In this document: one piece after another, positions 8,708-17,297 of the stretch
How positions within the stretch are numbered: the stretch's first letter is position 1
Layout of the letters: every line of letters starts with the position of its first letter
Assembly (NCBI GenBank): GCA_049657775.1
Contig: JBASNZ010000087.1
Location: forward strand, 1 to 64,000
Length of the DNA stretch: 64,000 nt
Direction: 5' to 3'
Source of the DNA: JBASNZ01 sp049657775
Lineage (GTDB): Bacteria; Actinomycetota; Coriobacteriia; Anaerosomatales; Anaerosomataceae
The notes under the pieces: generated by a model
Seen by the model: only the letters and a program-made list of their open reading frames with translations
Told to the model about the DNA's origin: nothing
Database searches by the model: none
Position numbers and translations under genes: made by a program

Positions 8708-9964
8708 ATGGCTAAGCTCGTTTCCGTCACCAGCCCGGGCGTGTATCGCGTCATCGGCGTGGACTTCAACGTCGGCGCGCTCAAGACGGCCGGTCGGAAG
8801 TACTGGGCGTTCGTTGGCATTCTGCTCACGGTGATCACGCTCGGCCTAGTCGCGTGGGGCACCGCGCTCACTCACGGCGGCGCGGTCATGGCGATGCGGG
8901 ACAACTACCCGTGGGGGCTGTGGTTCACCAACTACATGTACTACATCGGCCTGTCCGCCGGGGGTCTGGTCGTATACGCGAGCGTGCATCTGTTCGGCGC
9001 AAAGCAGTACGCGCCACTGGCACGACTGGCGGTCCTGCAGGCTGGCGTGCTCGTGATGCTTGCGCTCCTGGGCATCGTCACGGATATGGAGCGCCCGTGG
9101 CGCGCCGTTTGGATGTTGCTCACGCCGAACGCGTCCTCGCCGTTTGTGTACACCGGCAGTGCCGCGACGATCTACATGCTCATCTGCTTCATCGACCTCT
9201 GGGTGCTCATCACCGGCAAGGGCGGGCACAAGCTTGCGCACACCATGACCCTCATAGCGCTCCCGTTCGCCGTCTACCTGCACAGCACGACCGCGTTCGT
9301 GCTGGCGCTCAACAAGTCGCGCGAGCTGTGGAACTCGGCTGTGATGGCCCCCATCTTCCTGACGTCGGCGACCGCGTCTGGCATCGCGCTGCTGCTGCTA
9401 TGCGCGTACATCATGCAGCGATTCGGGGTGATGAAGTTCAAGCCGAGCATGTTCAGAAGCATGGCTACGCTGCTTGCGACGGTCATCATCATGGACCTGT
9501 TCCTGCTGGTCGTTGAGATTCTCACGGTCTACTGGCCCACCTCGGCCAAGCCGGGACATACGATCCGCTTCTCGCATTTCCTCACCGGAGAGTACGCGCC
9601 GTTCTTCGTGCCCGTGCTTGTGCTCGGCATAGGCGCGTTCGTCCTGCTCGCAGGGCGCAAGACACGGCATATACCCGCGATCCAGATCACCGCTTCGGTG
9701 ATGTACGTGGTCGCCATCTTCCTTAAGCGGTACTCGCTTATGGCTATGGGCTTCTCCACCAACACACTTGGCCAGTACTCCGCCCCCTACCTCCCAAGCC
9801 TCGTCGAGGTGCTCATCGCGCTCGGACTTCTCTCGGTCGGGTTGCTGATCATGACGCTCTCCGCCAGGGTGCTGCCGCTCCAGGTGCCCGAGGAGGATCT
9901 CGACTCCGAGCCGGAGCCCGCGCTGCGCATGCCTACTGCCGAGCGTGTCGCTGAGGCCGGGTGA
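8708..9964 (+). CDS. NrfD/PsrC-type membrane quinone-interacting subunit
   Basis: This is a 418-residue protein with about ten hydrophobic helices. The N-terminal part shows NYPWGLWFTNYMYYIGLSAG, the conserved pattern of the polysulfide reductase NrfD family. This subunit holds the menaquinol site and anchors the iron-sulfur protein encoded just upstream. The coding sequence ends in GTGA shared with the next cytochrome gene, so translation is coupled. With the iron-sulfur protein it would form the quinone-facing entry to the cytochrome chain. Confidence 0.92.
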   Translation: MAKLVSVTSPGVYRVIGVDFNVGALKTAGRKYWAFVGILLTVITLGLVAWGTALTHGGAVMAMRDNYPWGLWFTNYMYYIGLSAGGLVVYASVHLFGAKQYAPLARLAVLQAGVLVMLALLGIVTDMERPWRAVWMLLTPNASSPFVYTGSAATIYMLICFIDLWVLITGKGGHKLAHTMTLIALPFAVYLHSTTAFVLALNKSRELWNSAVMAPIFLTSATASGIALLLLCAYIMQRFGVMKFKPSMFRSMATLLATVIIMDLFLLVVEILTVYWPTSAKPGHTIRFSHFLTGEYAPFFVPVLVLGIGAFVLLAGRKTRHIPAIQITASVMYVVAIFLKRYSLMAMGFSTNTLGQYSAPYLPSLVEVLIALGLLSVGLLIMTLSARVLPLQVPEEDLDSEPEPALRMPTAERVAEAG

Positions 9965-10989
9965 GCCCACACGTGAGAGCGCGCAGAGTCTGGCCCTGGA
10001 GCTGGACACGCATATCTCGTGTCGTCGTCCTCACGGCCGTGGTGGTCGTGATCGTGAGCGCGCTCGCGGTCGCCATCCCGCTCGTCCAGACAGCAACGCC
10101 CGAGTTCTTCGCGCGCTACCACCTGCTCGAGCGCCGGTACGTCAACCTGAGCAACTCCGCGCACGAGGGCATCGGATGCCGCGCGTGCCACGAGACCCAG
10201 CCGGTGGCGAACGGGCTCGCGCTCATCGGGGACTACTACACCAGCTTCGTGAAGACGAGCCAAACGCCGCGGTACTTCACGTTCGGCCCGCCGAGCAACA
10301 CGGCGTGCCTGGCCTGCCACGAAGACGACTGGAGCACCGCGGTCACTCGAACCGATAAGATCCCGCATCCCGCGCACCAGCGTGTGGCGAGCGAGACGCG
10401 CGACTGCGTCGGCTGCCACAAGTGGACGGCCCACTTTGAGACGTACATGGACAAGCACAAGTCGATGCCGTTCTCGGGCGTGTGCGTGGCGTACGGCTGC
10501 CACGTCGGCACAAAGACCACCGATGAGTGCTTCGACTGCCACCACGTGCTGCACGAGTCCGCCGAGCAGTGGAAGACCGAGCACGTGAAGGTCGTTCAGA
10601 AGCGCGGCGAGAGCGTCTGCCTTGAGGCGTGTCACACGGTCGGGCAGTGCCAGCAGTGCCACACGACCGGGGTGAAACCCGAGTTCACGGGGCTCAAGAT
10701 CGAGATAGGAATGAAGTCGATCGAAGCGCTCCACGTGAAGTCGGACTGGACCGAGAAGTATCACGGTGCGGAAGCCCTCAAGGACCGGAGCAGATGCCTG
10801 CTCTGTCACCAGTCCGAGGGCGAGTGCGACGAATGTCATCTGCAGCGCCCCGCGTTCCACGGCTCCACGGTGTCGTGGATCGGTCGACACAGCAAGTACA
10901 CCACCAAGGTCGATGACCCGGCATGTATCGAATGTCACAAGCAGACGTGGTGCGCCGAGTGTCATGATCAGTTCAAGGAGATGGAGTAG
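9961..10989 (+). CDS. Membrane-anchored 11-haem cytochrome c
   Basis: This is a 342-residue protein with an N-terminal anchor helix at about residues 20-43 and no cleavage site seen. Haem motifs: nine CXXCH (CRACH, CLACH, CVGCH, CFDCH, CQQCH, CLLCH, CDECH, CIECH, CAECH), one CX3CH (CLEACH) and one CX4CH (CVAYGCH). It overlaps the NrfD-like gene by four bases. The first haem region (FFARYHLLERRYVNLSNSAHEGIGCRACH) resembles those of the two following cytochromes, so the three are related. It is probably an electron conduit outside the membrane; no catalytic CXXCK haem is present. Confidence 0.9.
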   Translation: MSPHVRARRVWPWSWTRISRVVVLTAVVVVIVSALAVAIPLVQTATPEFFARYHLLERRYVNLSNSAHEGIGCRACHETQPVANGLALIGDYYTSFVKTSQTPRYFTFGPPSNTACLACHEDDWSTAVTRTDKIPHPAHQRVASETRDCVGCHKWTAHFETYMDKHKSMPFSGVCVAYGCHVGTKTTDECFDCHHVLHESAEQWKTEHVKVVQKRGESVCLEACHTVGQCQQCHTTGVKPEFTGLKIEIGMKSIEALHVKSDWTEKYHGAEALKDRSRCLLCHQSEGECDECHLQRPAFHGSTVSWIGRHSKYTTKVDDPACIECHKQTWCAECHDQFKEME

Positions 10990-11763
10990 GTGAAGCGTCG
11001 CCTGCTCATGTGGGTGCTCATCGGCCTGGGCGTCGTTGCTATCGCGGCTGTCGCCGTTCCGGTGTACTCCACGCTCCAGCCCGATTACTACCGGCGGTAT
11101 CCAGCGCTCGGTCCGCGGATGGAGCACTGGGCCACATCGACGCACTCGCGCATATCGTGCGCCCAGTGCCACGTGCATCCCGGCATCAAGGGTGCGGTGA
11201 CCTTCGCGGCGAGGTCGATCCCGGCGTTCTACTCCCAGCTGTTCAAGGGCCCGGACATCACGAACCTGCTCGACGCGCCCGGGCGCGATGCATGTCAGAA
11301 GTGCCACACGAGCTACCGCAGCGTGGCGCCAAGCGGTGACCTGCTCATCCCGCATCGGGCGCATGTCGAGGTGCTTGAGATGGAGTGCACCGCGTGCCAC
11401 AAAGACCTGGTGCACTCCCTCAACGAGAACGGCTTCAACAAGCCCGAGATGGAGTCGTGCCTGGAGCAGTGTCACGACGGTGACACGGCCACCGACGAGT
11501 GCGTCAAGTGCCACACCCGCAAGCAGACGCCCGAGTCGCACAAGGGCAAGGACTGGCTGCAGATCCACGGCGCCATGGCTGCCTCGCAGGACTGTGGCAA
11601 GTGTCACGACTGGACGCCAGGCTACTGCGCGGACTGTCACGAGAAGCGCCCGGCGTCGCACGTGGGCAACTGGAAGAAGGGCCACGCGGGTCCCGCACGG
11701 GAGCGCGGCGAGGGCTGCGTCGTGTGTCACGGCGGCGAGGAGTTTTGCAAGCAATGCCACTAG
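10990..11763 (+). CDS. Membrane-anchored 9-haem cytochrome c
   Basis: This is a 257-residue protein with the GTG start immediately after the upstream stop. An N-terminal anchor helix (residues 5-25) is followed by YYRRYPALGPRMEHWATSTHSRISCAQCH in the first haem region. It has eight CXXCH motifs and one CX3CH (CLEQCH). The protein ends exactly at the His of its last haem motif (CKQCH), leaving no tail. It is clearly paralogous to the next gene: both share RYPAL, SGDL-IPHRAHV, CHDGDTA and PESH at matching places. The two probably arose by tandem duplication. Confidence 0.9.
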   Translation: MKRRLLMWVLIGLGVVAIAAVAVPVYSTLQPDYYRRYPALGPRMEHWATSTHSRISCAQCHVHPGIKGAVTFAARSIPAFYSQLFKGPDITNLLDAPGRDACQKCHTSYRSVAPSGDLLIPHRAHVEVLEMECTACHKDLVHSLNENGFNKPEMESCLEQCHDGDTATDECVKCHTRKQTPESHKGKDWLQIHGAMAASQDCGKCHDWTPGYCADCHEKRPASHVGNWKKGHAGPARERGEGCVVCHGGEEFCKQCH

Positions 11764-12602
11764 GATCCAACACCAGGTCTCCCGCGGGCCCACACCGCCG
11801 CCACCGGCTGCTGATCGCGGGCGCCATCGTGCTGGCCGTTGCGGTCCTGCTCATACTTCCGGCCTACCTGACGACCCGCGCGGGATTCTTCAGCCGCTAC
11901 CCGGCACTGACCGAGAAGTACGGGCCATGGTCGGAATCCACTCATACAGAGGCCGGATGCGAGGGATGTCACGTTGCTCCCGGACTGAGTTCGAGAGCGA
12001 CGTACCGCGTGCGCATGGTGGGAGAGTTCTACCTGTCGCTGGTGTCTCCCTCCCACGTGCCACCGGTGTTTTCGCCCCCCACCAACGAAGCGTGTCTTGT
12101 GTGTCACAGCGACCTCAGATCCGTCTCACCGGCCGGTGATCTTCAGATCCCGCATCGCGCGCACGTCTCGGTCCTCAAGATGAGGTGTGTAGAGTGTCAC
12201 GAGTTCCTCGTTCACGAGACCAATCCCTCCGGTACCCACACGCCCACGATGGAGGGGTGCCTGCGCTGTCATGATGGCGACACCGCCAAGAACAACTGCA
12301 CGGCGTGCCACACCGAGAAGGCGGCACCCGAGAGCCACGGTACGAGCGACTGGCTGATCGCGCATGGCGCGCACTCAGCCGATCCCGAGTGTGCGGCTTG
12401 CCATGGCTGGAAGCCCGATTGGTGCGTGGACTGTCACTCTGTGCCCCCACAGTCACATGGCACCGACTGGCGCGCAGTCCATGGCTCGCGGATCAAAGAG
12501 CATCGCGGCTGTGAGGCGTGCCATGAGGCTGCCTTCTGCGTGCAGTGCCACGGCGAAGTCCCGGCGCTCAACCGCGATCCCGCTCTCGGACTTGTGAAGT
12601 AG
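11754..12602 (+). CDS. Membrane-anchored 9-haem cytochrome c (paralogue of the preceding one)
   Basis: The start ATG at 11754 lies within the last codons of the previous gene, a 10-base overlap, giving 282 residues. An anchor helix (residues 18-38) is followed by nine CXXCH motifs (CEGCH, CLVCH, CVECH, CLRCH, CTACH, CAACH, CVDCH, CEACH, CVQCH). A much longer open frame begins at 11499 but would translate the preceding gene out of frame, so it is rejected. At the place where the paralogue has CX3CH (CLEQCH) this copy has CXXCH (CLRCH), showing that haem spacing drifts between duplicates. Confidence 0.88.
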   Translation: MPLGSNTRSPAGPHRRHRLLIAGAIVLAVAVLLILPAYLTTRAGFFSRYPALTEKYGPWSESTHTEAGCEGCHVAPGLSSRATYRVRMVGEFYLSLVSPSHVPPVFSPPTNEACLVCHSDLRSVSPAGDLQIPHRAHVSVLKMRCVECHEFLVHETNPSGTHTPTMEGCLRCHDGDTAKNNCTACHTEKAAPESHGTSDWLIAHGAHSADPECAACHGWKPDWCVDCHSVPPQSHGTDWRAVHGSRIKEHRGCEACHEAAFCVQCHGEVPALNRDPALGLVK

Positions 12603-13607
12603 GTGACGCGGGTGAAGCGCGACGAGGGTCGGCGTCCGGCGGCGGGGAGTCCCGTGTTAAGGCGGACTCGGACGGCGCTCTTCGTGGTGCTCGGCGTGAT
12701 CGCGCTTGCCGTTGCGCTCGACGTTGGCACCGCATCTCCGCGGCTCTGCGTCTCGTGCCACGAGATGGTCTCGCGTTCCGAATCCTGGGAGCAGTCGGCT
12801 CACGGTACCATCGCGTGCGTGAAGTGCCATCAGACCCCGACGGCGTGGTACGAGGTGCCCCAACGCCTGGTGGGCCGTGGTCGGCTCCTGGGACGAGATG
12901 TCTCGGCGCACACGTCAGGGGAGTTCGACGATCCGGTGGAGGCCCGCGCTTCAAAGACGCCTCCGATCCAAGACGCCGTGTGTCTGCAGTGTCACGACCC
13001 CAACCGCAAGGCGACGTCCGGCTACCGGATACTGATCGACCATGCCGAGCACGCCAGGCGCAATGGATCCTGTGTTTCGTGCCACGTGCGGACGGCCCAT
13101 CCCGAGGAGACCCGTGGCCGTGCCCTGACACTCATGGCGCAGTGCTTCACCTGCCACGGGAAGGCCGACAAGCGTGACGCGTTGGCTGAATGCGGTGTCT
13201 GCCACCCGTCCGACTACGAGCTGGTGCCCGTGTCTCATACGGCAGAGCGGTGGGAAAAGGGCAGGCACGGGCAGATCGCGGAGGAGGATGTGAATCTCTG
13301 CGGGATGTGCCACGCAAAGCGCCTGTGTGACGACTGCCACGGCATCGAGATGCCACACCCGGAGAAGTGGGCCGAGGGCCGGACCGGACACGGATCTGCC
13401 GCGACGAGTCGTCCGGCCACCTGCGCGCGCTGCCACAACGAGAGCCCCGACATGTGCACCATGTGCCATCACACCAAGTACGACCCCGTCATGGGCACCT
13501 GGATCGAGCAGCATAACGTCAAGGTCAAGGAGGACGGCGCCGCGTACTGCATGGAGTGCCATGGCCCGCTCTACTGCGTGGACTGTCACATCGGGCGGCG
13601 GTCGTAG
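12603..13607 (+). CDS. NapC/NirT-type 12-haem cytochrome c
   Basis: This is a 334-residue protein starting GTG directly after the previous stop; a second GTG three codons on is possible. A single anchor helix (about residues 25-42) precedes CVSCHEM and IACVKCHQTP, the pattern of the NapC/NirT/NrfH quinol-oxidising head. Twelve CXXCH motifs in total: CVSCH, CVKCH, CLQCH, CVSCH, CFTCH, CGVCH, CGMCH, CDDCH, CARCH, CTMCH, CMECH, CVDCH. It is a clear paralogue of the minus-strand gene at 15447-16622, sharing MPHP, CARCH, CT-CHH and the closing YC-CH arrangement. It is the last gene of the operon and could be a second quinone entry point. Confidence 0.9.
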   Translation: MTRVKRDEGRRPAAGSPVLRRTRTALFVVLGVIALAVALDVGTASPRLCVSCHEMVSRSESWEQSAHGTIACVKCHQTPTAWYEVPQRLVGRGRLLGRDVSAHTSGEFDDPVEARASKTPPIQDAVCLQCHDPNRKATSGYRILIDHAEHARRNGSCVSCHVRTAHPEETRGRALTLMAQCFTCHGKADKRDALAECGVCHPSDYELVPVSHTAERWEKGRHGQIAEEDVNLCGMCHAKRLCDDCHGIEMPHPEKWAEGRTGHGSAATSRPATCARCHNESPDMCTMCHHTKYDPVMGTWIEQHNVKVKEDGAAYCMECHGPLYCVDCHIGRRS

Positions 13608-13670
13608 CCCCTACGCTCGCGTGATGCGAGTTCGAGTTCCGGTGCGTTATGATGTGGCCTGCACGAACGC

Positions 13671-13745
13671 GGGCGATTAACTCAGCGGGAGAGTGCTTCC
13701 CTTACAAGGAAGAGGTCGGGGGTTCAAATCCCTCATCGCCCACCA
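13671..13745 (+). tRNA. tRNA-Val (anticodon TAC)
   Basis: The acceptor stem gggcgat pairs fully with atcgccc, the anticodon loop cttacaa carries TAC, and the T loop is ggttcaaatcc. The CCA end is encoded (accA follows the stem). Length is 75 nt including CCA. Confidence 0.95.
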
Positions 13746-13756
13746 GAAACGATCGG

Positions 13757-13778
13757 GGCCCCGGCATACGTCGGGGCC
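13757..13778 (+). terminator. Hairpin after tRNA-Val
   Basis: A seven-base GC stem ggccccg / cggggcc with an 8-base loop follows the tRNA by 12 bases; ttccc follows the stem. Confidence 0.55.
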
Positions 13779-13819
13779 TTCCCGTTGCGCCTTCCAGCGA
13801 AGCGACCCTGTTGCAGCCT

Positions 13820-14440
13820 TCACGCGCCCGTGAGTGCCTTCAACGGGTCGAACAGCCTACCGCTCGTCCACACCTGCACTACGAAGTACGCCAGCAGGAG
13901 GCCCCCGACGATGTCGATCGAGTAGTGGCCGTGCGCCAGCACGAGGCCGGCGCACTCTACCACGGCCAGCAGCGCCTGTAGCTTTCGCAGACCCGGAGCC
14001 AGCGTGCCCGAGGTGAGGAGGAACAGAATCAGCGACGCGGCCATGTGGCCCGATGGGAACATGCCGTACTGCTGCACGCTGAAGACGAACGAGCTTTCTC
14101 CCTGAGCCGACGCCAAAGGCGTGAGAATCATGATGGCCGCCCGGAAGAGGTACATGAGACAGAAGACGGCGGTGAATGCGGGGATTCGCGAGCGTTCGTA
14201 CCGCAGAGCGTAGTAGAAGAACAACGAGAACCCGAGCACGAGCGCGATGAGCGTAAGGTATCGGGCCCAGTGCACAAAGGGCAGCAGTTCGAACAGCAGG
14301 TCGCGCGGGCGCGGCCTGTCGGGGAATCTGTCCAGAATGAGGCGGTTTCCGAGGAGCGACGTGATTCCGACCGCCATCAGGAGCGCGACGGCGACGAGCC
14401 ATGCCTTCACCCGGGAGGAGCGGTCCGCGATGGTCGTCAT
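13820..14440 (-). CDS. PAP2-family membrane phosphatase
   Basis: This is a 206-residue protein with about five or six hydrophobic helices. The catalytic motifs are visible as FPSGHMAAS and HGHYSIDIVGG, the SGH and H-x3-D elements of PAP2 / sphingomyelin-synthase-like (PAP2_C) enzymes. It should remove phosphate from lipid phosphates at the outer membrane face; the substrate is unknown. The start chosen is the ATG of MTTIAD, 5 codons inside a TTG-started frame, because gggggcgagg precedes it at ribosome-site distance. Confidence 0.82.
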   Translation of the reverse strand: MTTIADRSSRVKAWLVAVALLMAVGITSLLGNRLILDRFPDRPRPRDLLFELLPFVHWARYLTLIALVLGFSLFFYYALRYERSRIPAFTAVFCLMYLFRAAIMILTPLASAQGESSFVFSVQQYGMFPSGHMAASLILFLLTSGTLAPGLRKLQALLAVVECAGLVLAHGHYSIDIVGGLLLAYFVVQVWTSGRLFDPLKALTGA

Positions 14441-14490
14441 TGGCCTCGCCCCCAACTCAGTCGCCAGGGTACCTCACCTGCGATGCCGGC

Positions 14491-15348
14491 TTACGCCAGG
14501 CGCTGGATGCCGACGCCGATGAGTCCGGGACCCGTGTGCACCACGAGCGCCGGGGTTATCTGGCCCTCGATGGCGTACCGGTAGTCCGGCAGCTGTGCCT
14601 TGAGATCCGCGAGCAGGTCATCAGCCTCCTGTAGCGCGTCCCCATGCATCACCGTGATGTTGTAATCCGTAGCGCCTGCCCCGAACTCAGTGGCTTTCGC
14701 CATTGCCAGCTGCAGCGACTTCTTACGACCGCGCGCCCTGGCGACGGTGACGTACACACCATCTTCGTTACAGGTGATGACGGGTTTGAGGTTGAGGAGG
14801 GTGCCCACCGTAGCCGCAACCAGGCCGATCCGTCCGCCCTTCTGCAGGTACTCGAGCGTTGAGACGCAGAAGTAGAGCCTCGTGTTGCGAGCCGCCTCCT
14901 CGACACCCCGACAGACCTCGTCGAAGCCGAGTCCCATCTCGATCAGCTCGCCCGCGCGGATGGCGCTGAACCCGCTGCCGATACCGATGTTCTTGGTGTC
15001 GATGTAGCGCACCTTGAGCCCCTCGGGTTCAGGACCGAAGCCGCTGATCATCTCGAAGGTGCCGCTCAGGCCACTTGATATGGTGACGGCGACGACCTTG
15101 TCGTAGCCGTCGGCCTTGATCTGCTTGAACGTGTCAGCCACCACCGACGGGCTTGGCAGCGACGTCGACGGTACCTCTTCCGAGAACCGCGCGTAGACAT
15201 CCTCGGGATGTATGTCGACGCCGTCCCTGTACTGCGCGTCCTTGTAGATCACCATGAGCGGTACCACATACATGTTGTACTTGTCCCGGTACGCCTTGGG
15301 GACGTCCGAGCACGAGTCGGTGAGGATCGCTATCTTCTCTACGGCCAT
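14491..15348 (-). CDS. DegV family fatty-acid-binding protein
   Basis: This is a 285-residue protein beginning MAVEKIAILTDSCSDVP, the DegV N-terminal signature (TDS-x-D). Also visible are a conserved SSGLSGT stretch, YIDTKNIGIGSG and LQKGGRIG. DegV proteins bind a fatty acid; in fatty acid kinase systems they present it to FakA. No kinase gene is adjacent. The ATG at 15348 has gggggac upstream and is preferred over a TTG four codons earlier. Confidence 0.92.
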   Translation of the reverse strand: MAVEKIAILTDSCSDVPKAYRDKYNMYVVPLMVIYKDAQYRDGVDIHPEDVYARFSEEVPSTSLPSPSVVADTFKQIKADGYDKVVAVTISSGLSGTFEMISGFGPEPEGLKVRYIDTKNIGIGSGFSAIRAGELIEMGLGFDEVCRGVEEAARNTRLYFCVSTLEYLQKGGRIGLVAATVGTLLNLKPVITCNEDGVYVTVARARGRKKSLQLAMAKATEFGAGATDYNITVMHGDALQEADDLLADLKAQLPDYRYAIEGQITPALVVHTGPGLIGVGIQRLA

Positions 15349-15446
15349 GATGTCCCCCAATGGTGTCTGGCTTCGTGAACTGCACGGCGCGCCTCCGACA
15401 AAGGCTATACCCAGGTCATCGAATGCTGCGGCGCGGTACGATGATA

Positions 15447-16622
15447 TCAGCTACTCCCGTACAGTAGCTTCGCGGCTGCTTCGGGCCCGCTCACGTGACA
15501 TGCCGCGCAGTAGCGTGGATCGTGGCACGCGAAGCACGGCTGACCGCCGCCAGCGCCAACCGCCTCGTCGTGTTGCGTGCGCCATGTCCGGCCTGGCGTG
15601 CTCTCGGGGTGGTGACAGGCGGTGCAGAAGCCGGTGCCCCTGGCTTCGGTCGCGTTGCGCGCGTGACAGCGCGCGCAGGTCTGCGGATCCTTGAGGCCAG
15701 CGTCGCCGTGCGTCTTTACAAACCCGGCCGGGTGCGGCATGGCGCCGCCGTGGCAGTCTTCGCAGAACTGCGGTGCGTGGCACGTCTCGCAGTAGTTGAC
15801 GGTTGACGAGGGGGGCAACCGGGGACCCACCGGATGCTCCACCTCGGGCAGCGATCCAGCGTCCACCTTTGCCTGCGCCACGCGGCTGGTCTCGGCCTTT
15901 GCGGCTGCGGTGTGTGCTTTGGACTCGCCGTACGCCGTGTACCAGCCCTTCGCATCATGATCGGCTGGCTTGAGATCGAAGTCGGCAGGGTGGCAGGCCG
16001 AGCATTCCCCCGGCGCTGGCGTCGCGTATGCCGATGCCCCGGTCAGCGTGTGGCAGCGGAAGCAGGCCTCCATTTGCACCCAGTCCTCGTGCTTCTCGTC
16101 GCCCGGAAGCGTGTACTCCACATCCCGTTCCGGATGGGCGACGCGGTTGTGGCACGTGGGGCACGTCACTCCGGCGTTGGAATGCACCGCATGATCGATG
16201 ATGATCCCGCGGCTCGGGTTGACCGTCCGGGTCGCAAGCGAGTGGCACTGCGTGCAGTGGCCCTCCGTCATCTCGACCGCAACATAGCTGCCCTCGTTCA
16301 TCGGCAGGCTGAACGTGCCCATCACGGTCGGGATCAGGTCGGGAGCAACCTCAAGCTTCTTCACAAGGAAGATCAACGGTCCGCCGTTGACGGGCTCGTG
16401 GCAGGACACGCAGTCGACCCGGTTATGGGAACCCGCAACAAAGGTTTTGGTGTTGTCGAGGTGCACCACGTGGCACGGGTCGGTGCAGAACCAGTTGACC
16501 GACGTGCCGATGACGCTGGTGGCGGTGAAGATCACGATGCCGATGATGACTGTCCCGGACCACACGAGAGCTCGCGGTCGTGTTGAGGCGTTCCTGAACG
16601 AGTCGATGAGGCGCCGGATCAT
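15447..16622 (-). CDS. NapC/NirT-type 12-haem cytochrome c, stand-alone paralogue
   Basis: This is a 391-residue protein starting at MIRRLIDSF with gaggga upstream. The anchor helix (about residues 18-42) is followed by an unusual first haem motif, CTDPCH (CX3CH). Eleven CXXCH follow: CVSCH, CTQCH, CPTCH, CFRCH, CSACH, CETCH, CEDCH, CARCH, CTACH, CFACH, CAACH. Spacing and flanks (DHAVHSN...CPTCHNRVAHPE, GGAMPHP, CTACHHPE, RYCAACH) parallel the 12-haem protein at 12603-13607. It has its own transcription unit, opposite in direction to the operon, and an Ala/Lys-rich insertion (AAAKAETSRVAQAKVDAG) that the operon copy lacks. Confidence 0.9.
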   Translation of the reverse strand: MIRRLIDSFRNASTRPRALVWSGTVIIGIVIFTATSVIGTSVNWFCTDPCHVVHLDNTKTFVAGSHNRVDCVSCHEPVNGGPLIFLVKKLEVAPDLIPTVMGTFSLPMNEGSYVAVEMTEGHCTQCHSLATRTVNPSRGIIIDHAVHSNAGVTCPTCHNRVAHPERDVEYTLPGDEKHEDWVQMEACFRCHTLTGASAYATPAPGECSACHPADFDLKPADHDAKGWYTAYGESKAHTAAAKAETSRVAQAKVDAGSLPEVEHPVGPRLPPSSTVNYCETCHAPQFCEDCHGGAMPHPAGFVKTHGDAGLKDPQTCARCHARNATEARGTGFCTACHHPESTPGRTWRTQHDEAVGAGGGQPCFACHDPRYCAACHVSGPEAAAKLLYGSS

Positions 16623-16816
16623 CGTTCCCTCTCGTGTCGGATCTCCCTGGCCAGTGTATCCCAATGTGCGAAAGAGAAGCGTTCACACCGGCAGGAGAGG
16701 ACAGTCGTGTGTCGCGCAAGACACGCTCAGGAATCCTCGGGCTTCTTCAGGCTTGAAGGGCTGCCACACAATGCGGCGAATATGTGCGTCATTGCTGTTC
16801 TTTCCGGAGGTTCGCC

Positions 16817-17206
16817 ATGAATGAACGAAGAAGCCAACTCACCGATGAGGTACTTGGCATGCGTGTGTTCGACGTCAGTCGCGAGCGCGCGGTAGAGCGT
16901 TGCATCCAGCGTTGGCGTAACGGACTCAAGGCTGACTGGACGCTTCTGTCGCAAGACGACATCAAGAACCTTCGCTGGATCGCGGGCGAGCTCTGGGCGG
17001 CGCGGTCGAGGGATGAGTGGGACGAGCTGCACTTCAGCAAGGTCGACCTTGGGCAGACGAGGGCCATCATCTCGCACGCAGACCGCCTTCGCAGGCACGG
17101 CGTCAATCGCGAGCAAACGCTCGACAACGTCACGACGATCCTGGCTGACGCGCGATCGCTCGCTGACGAGAGGATGCACACCGAGTCCGGCGCCATGCCG
17201 GTGTAG
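16817..17206 (+). CDS. Conserved-looking hypothetical protein
   Basis: This is a 129-residue soluble protein with a good ribosome site (ccggagg) before the ATG. It is mostly helical and charged, with no signal peptide, membrane segment or metal motif. Features include CIQRWRNGLKADWTLL and WIAGELWAARSRDEWDEL. No family was recognised. It lies alone between divergent and convergent neighbours. Confidence 0.6.
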   Translation: MNERRSQLTDEVLGMRVFDVSRERAVERCIQRWRNGLKADWTLLSQDDIKNLRWIAGELWAARSRDEWDELHFSKVDLGQTRAIISHADRLRRHGVNREQTLDNVTTILADARSLADERMHTESGAMPV

Positions 17207-17268
17207 CGCGTCGTACGAGTGCGATTCTGCCCGCTCAGTGGTGGGCACGCTCGCTATGGTGATACTCA

Positions 17269-17290
17269 GTCGGGCCTCTCGGGGCCCGAC
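17269..17290. terminator. Convergent hairpin terminator
   Basis: An eight-base perfect stem gtcgggcc / ggcccgac with a 6-base loop lies between two convergent genes. Confidence 0.6.
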
Positions 17291-17297
17291 GGCGCGT

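Noticed and set aside
9787..11793. A 668-codon minus-strand open frame
   Set aside because: It is the shadow of the NrfD-like and multihaem cytochrome genes; His/Arg/Val-rich nonsense without domain features.
7080..13607. Annotation as an NrfA-type nitrite reductase system
   Set aside because: No CXXCK catalytic haem motif is present in any of the cytochromes; only the NrfC/NrfD-type parts match.
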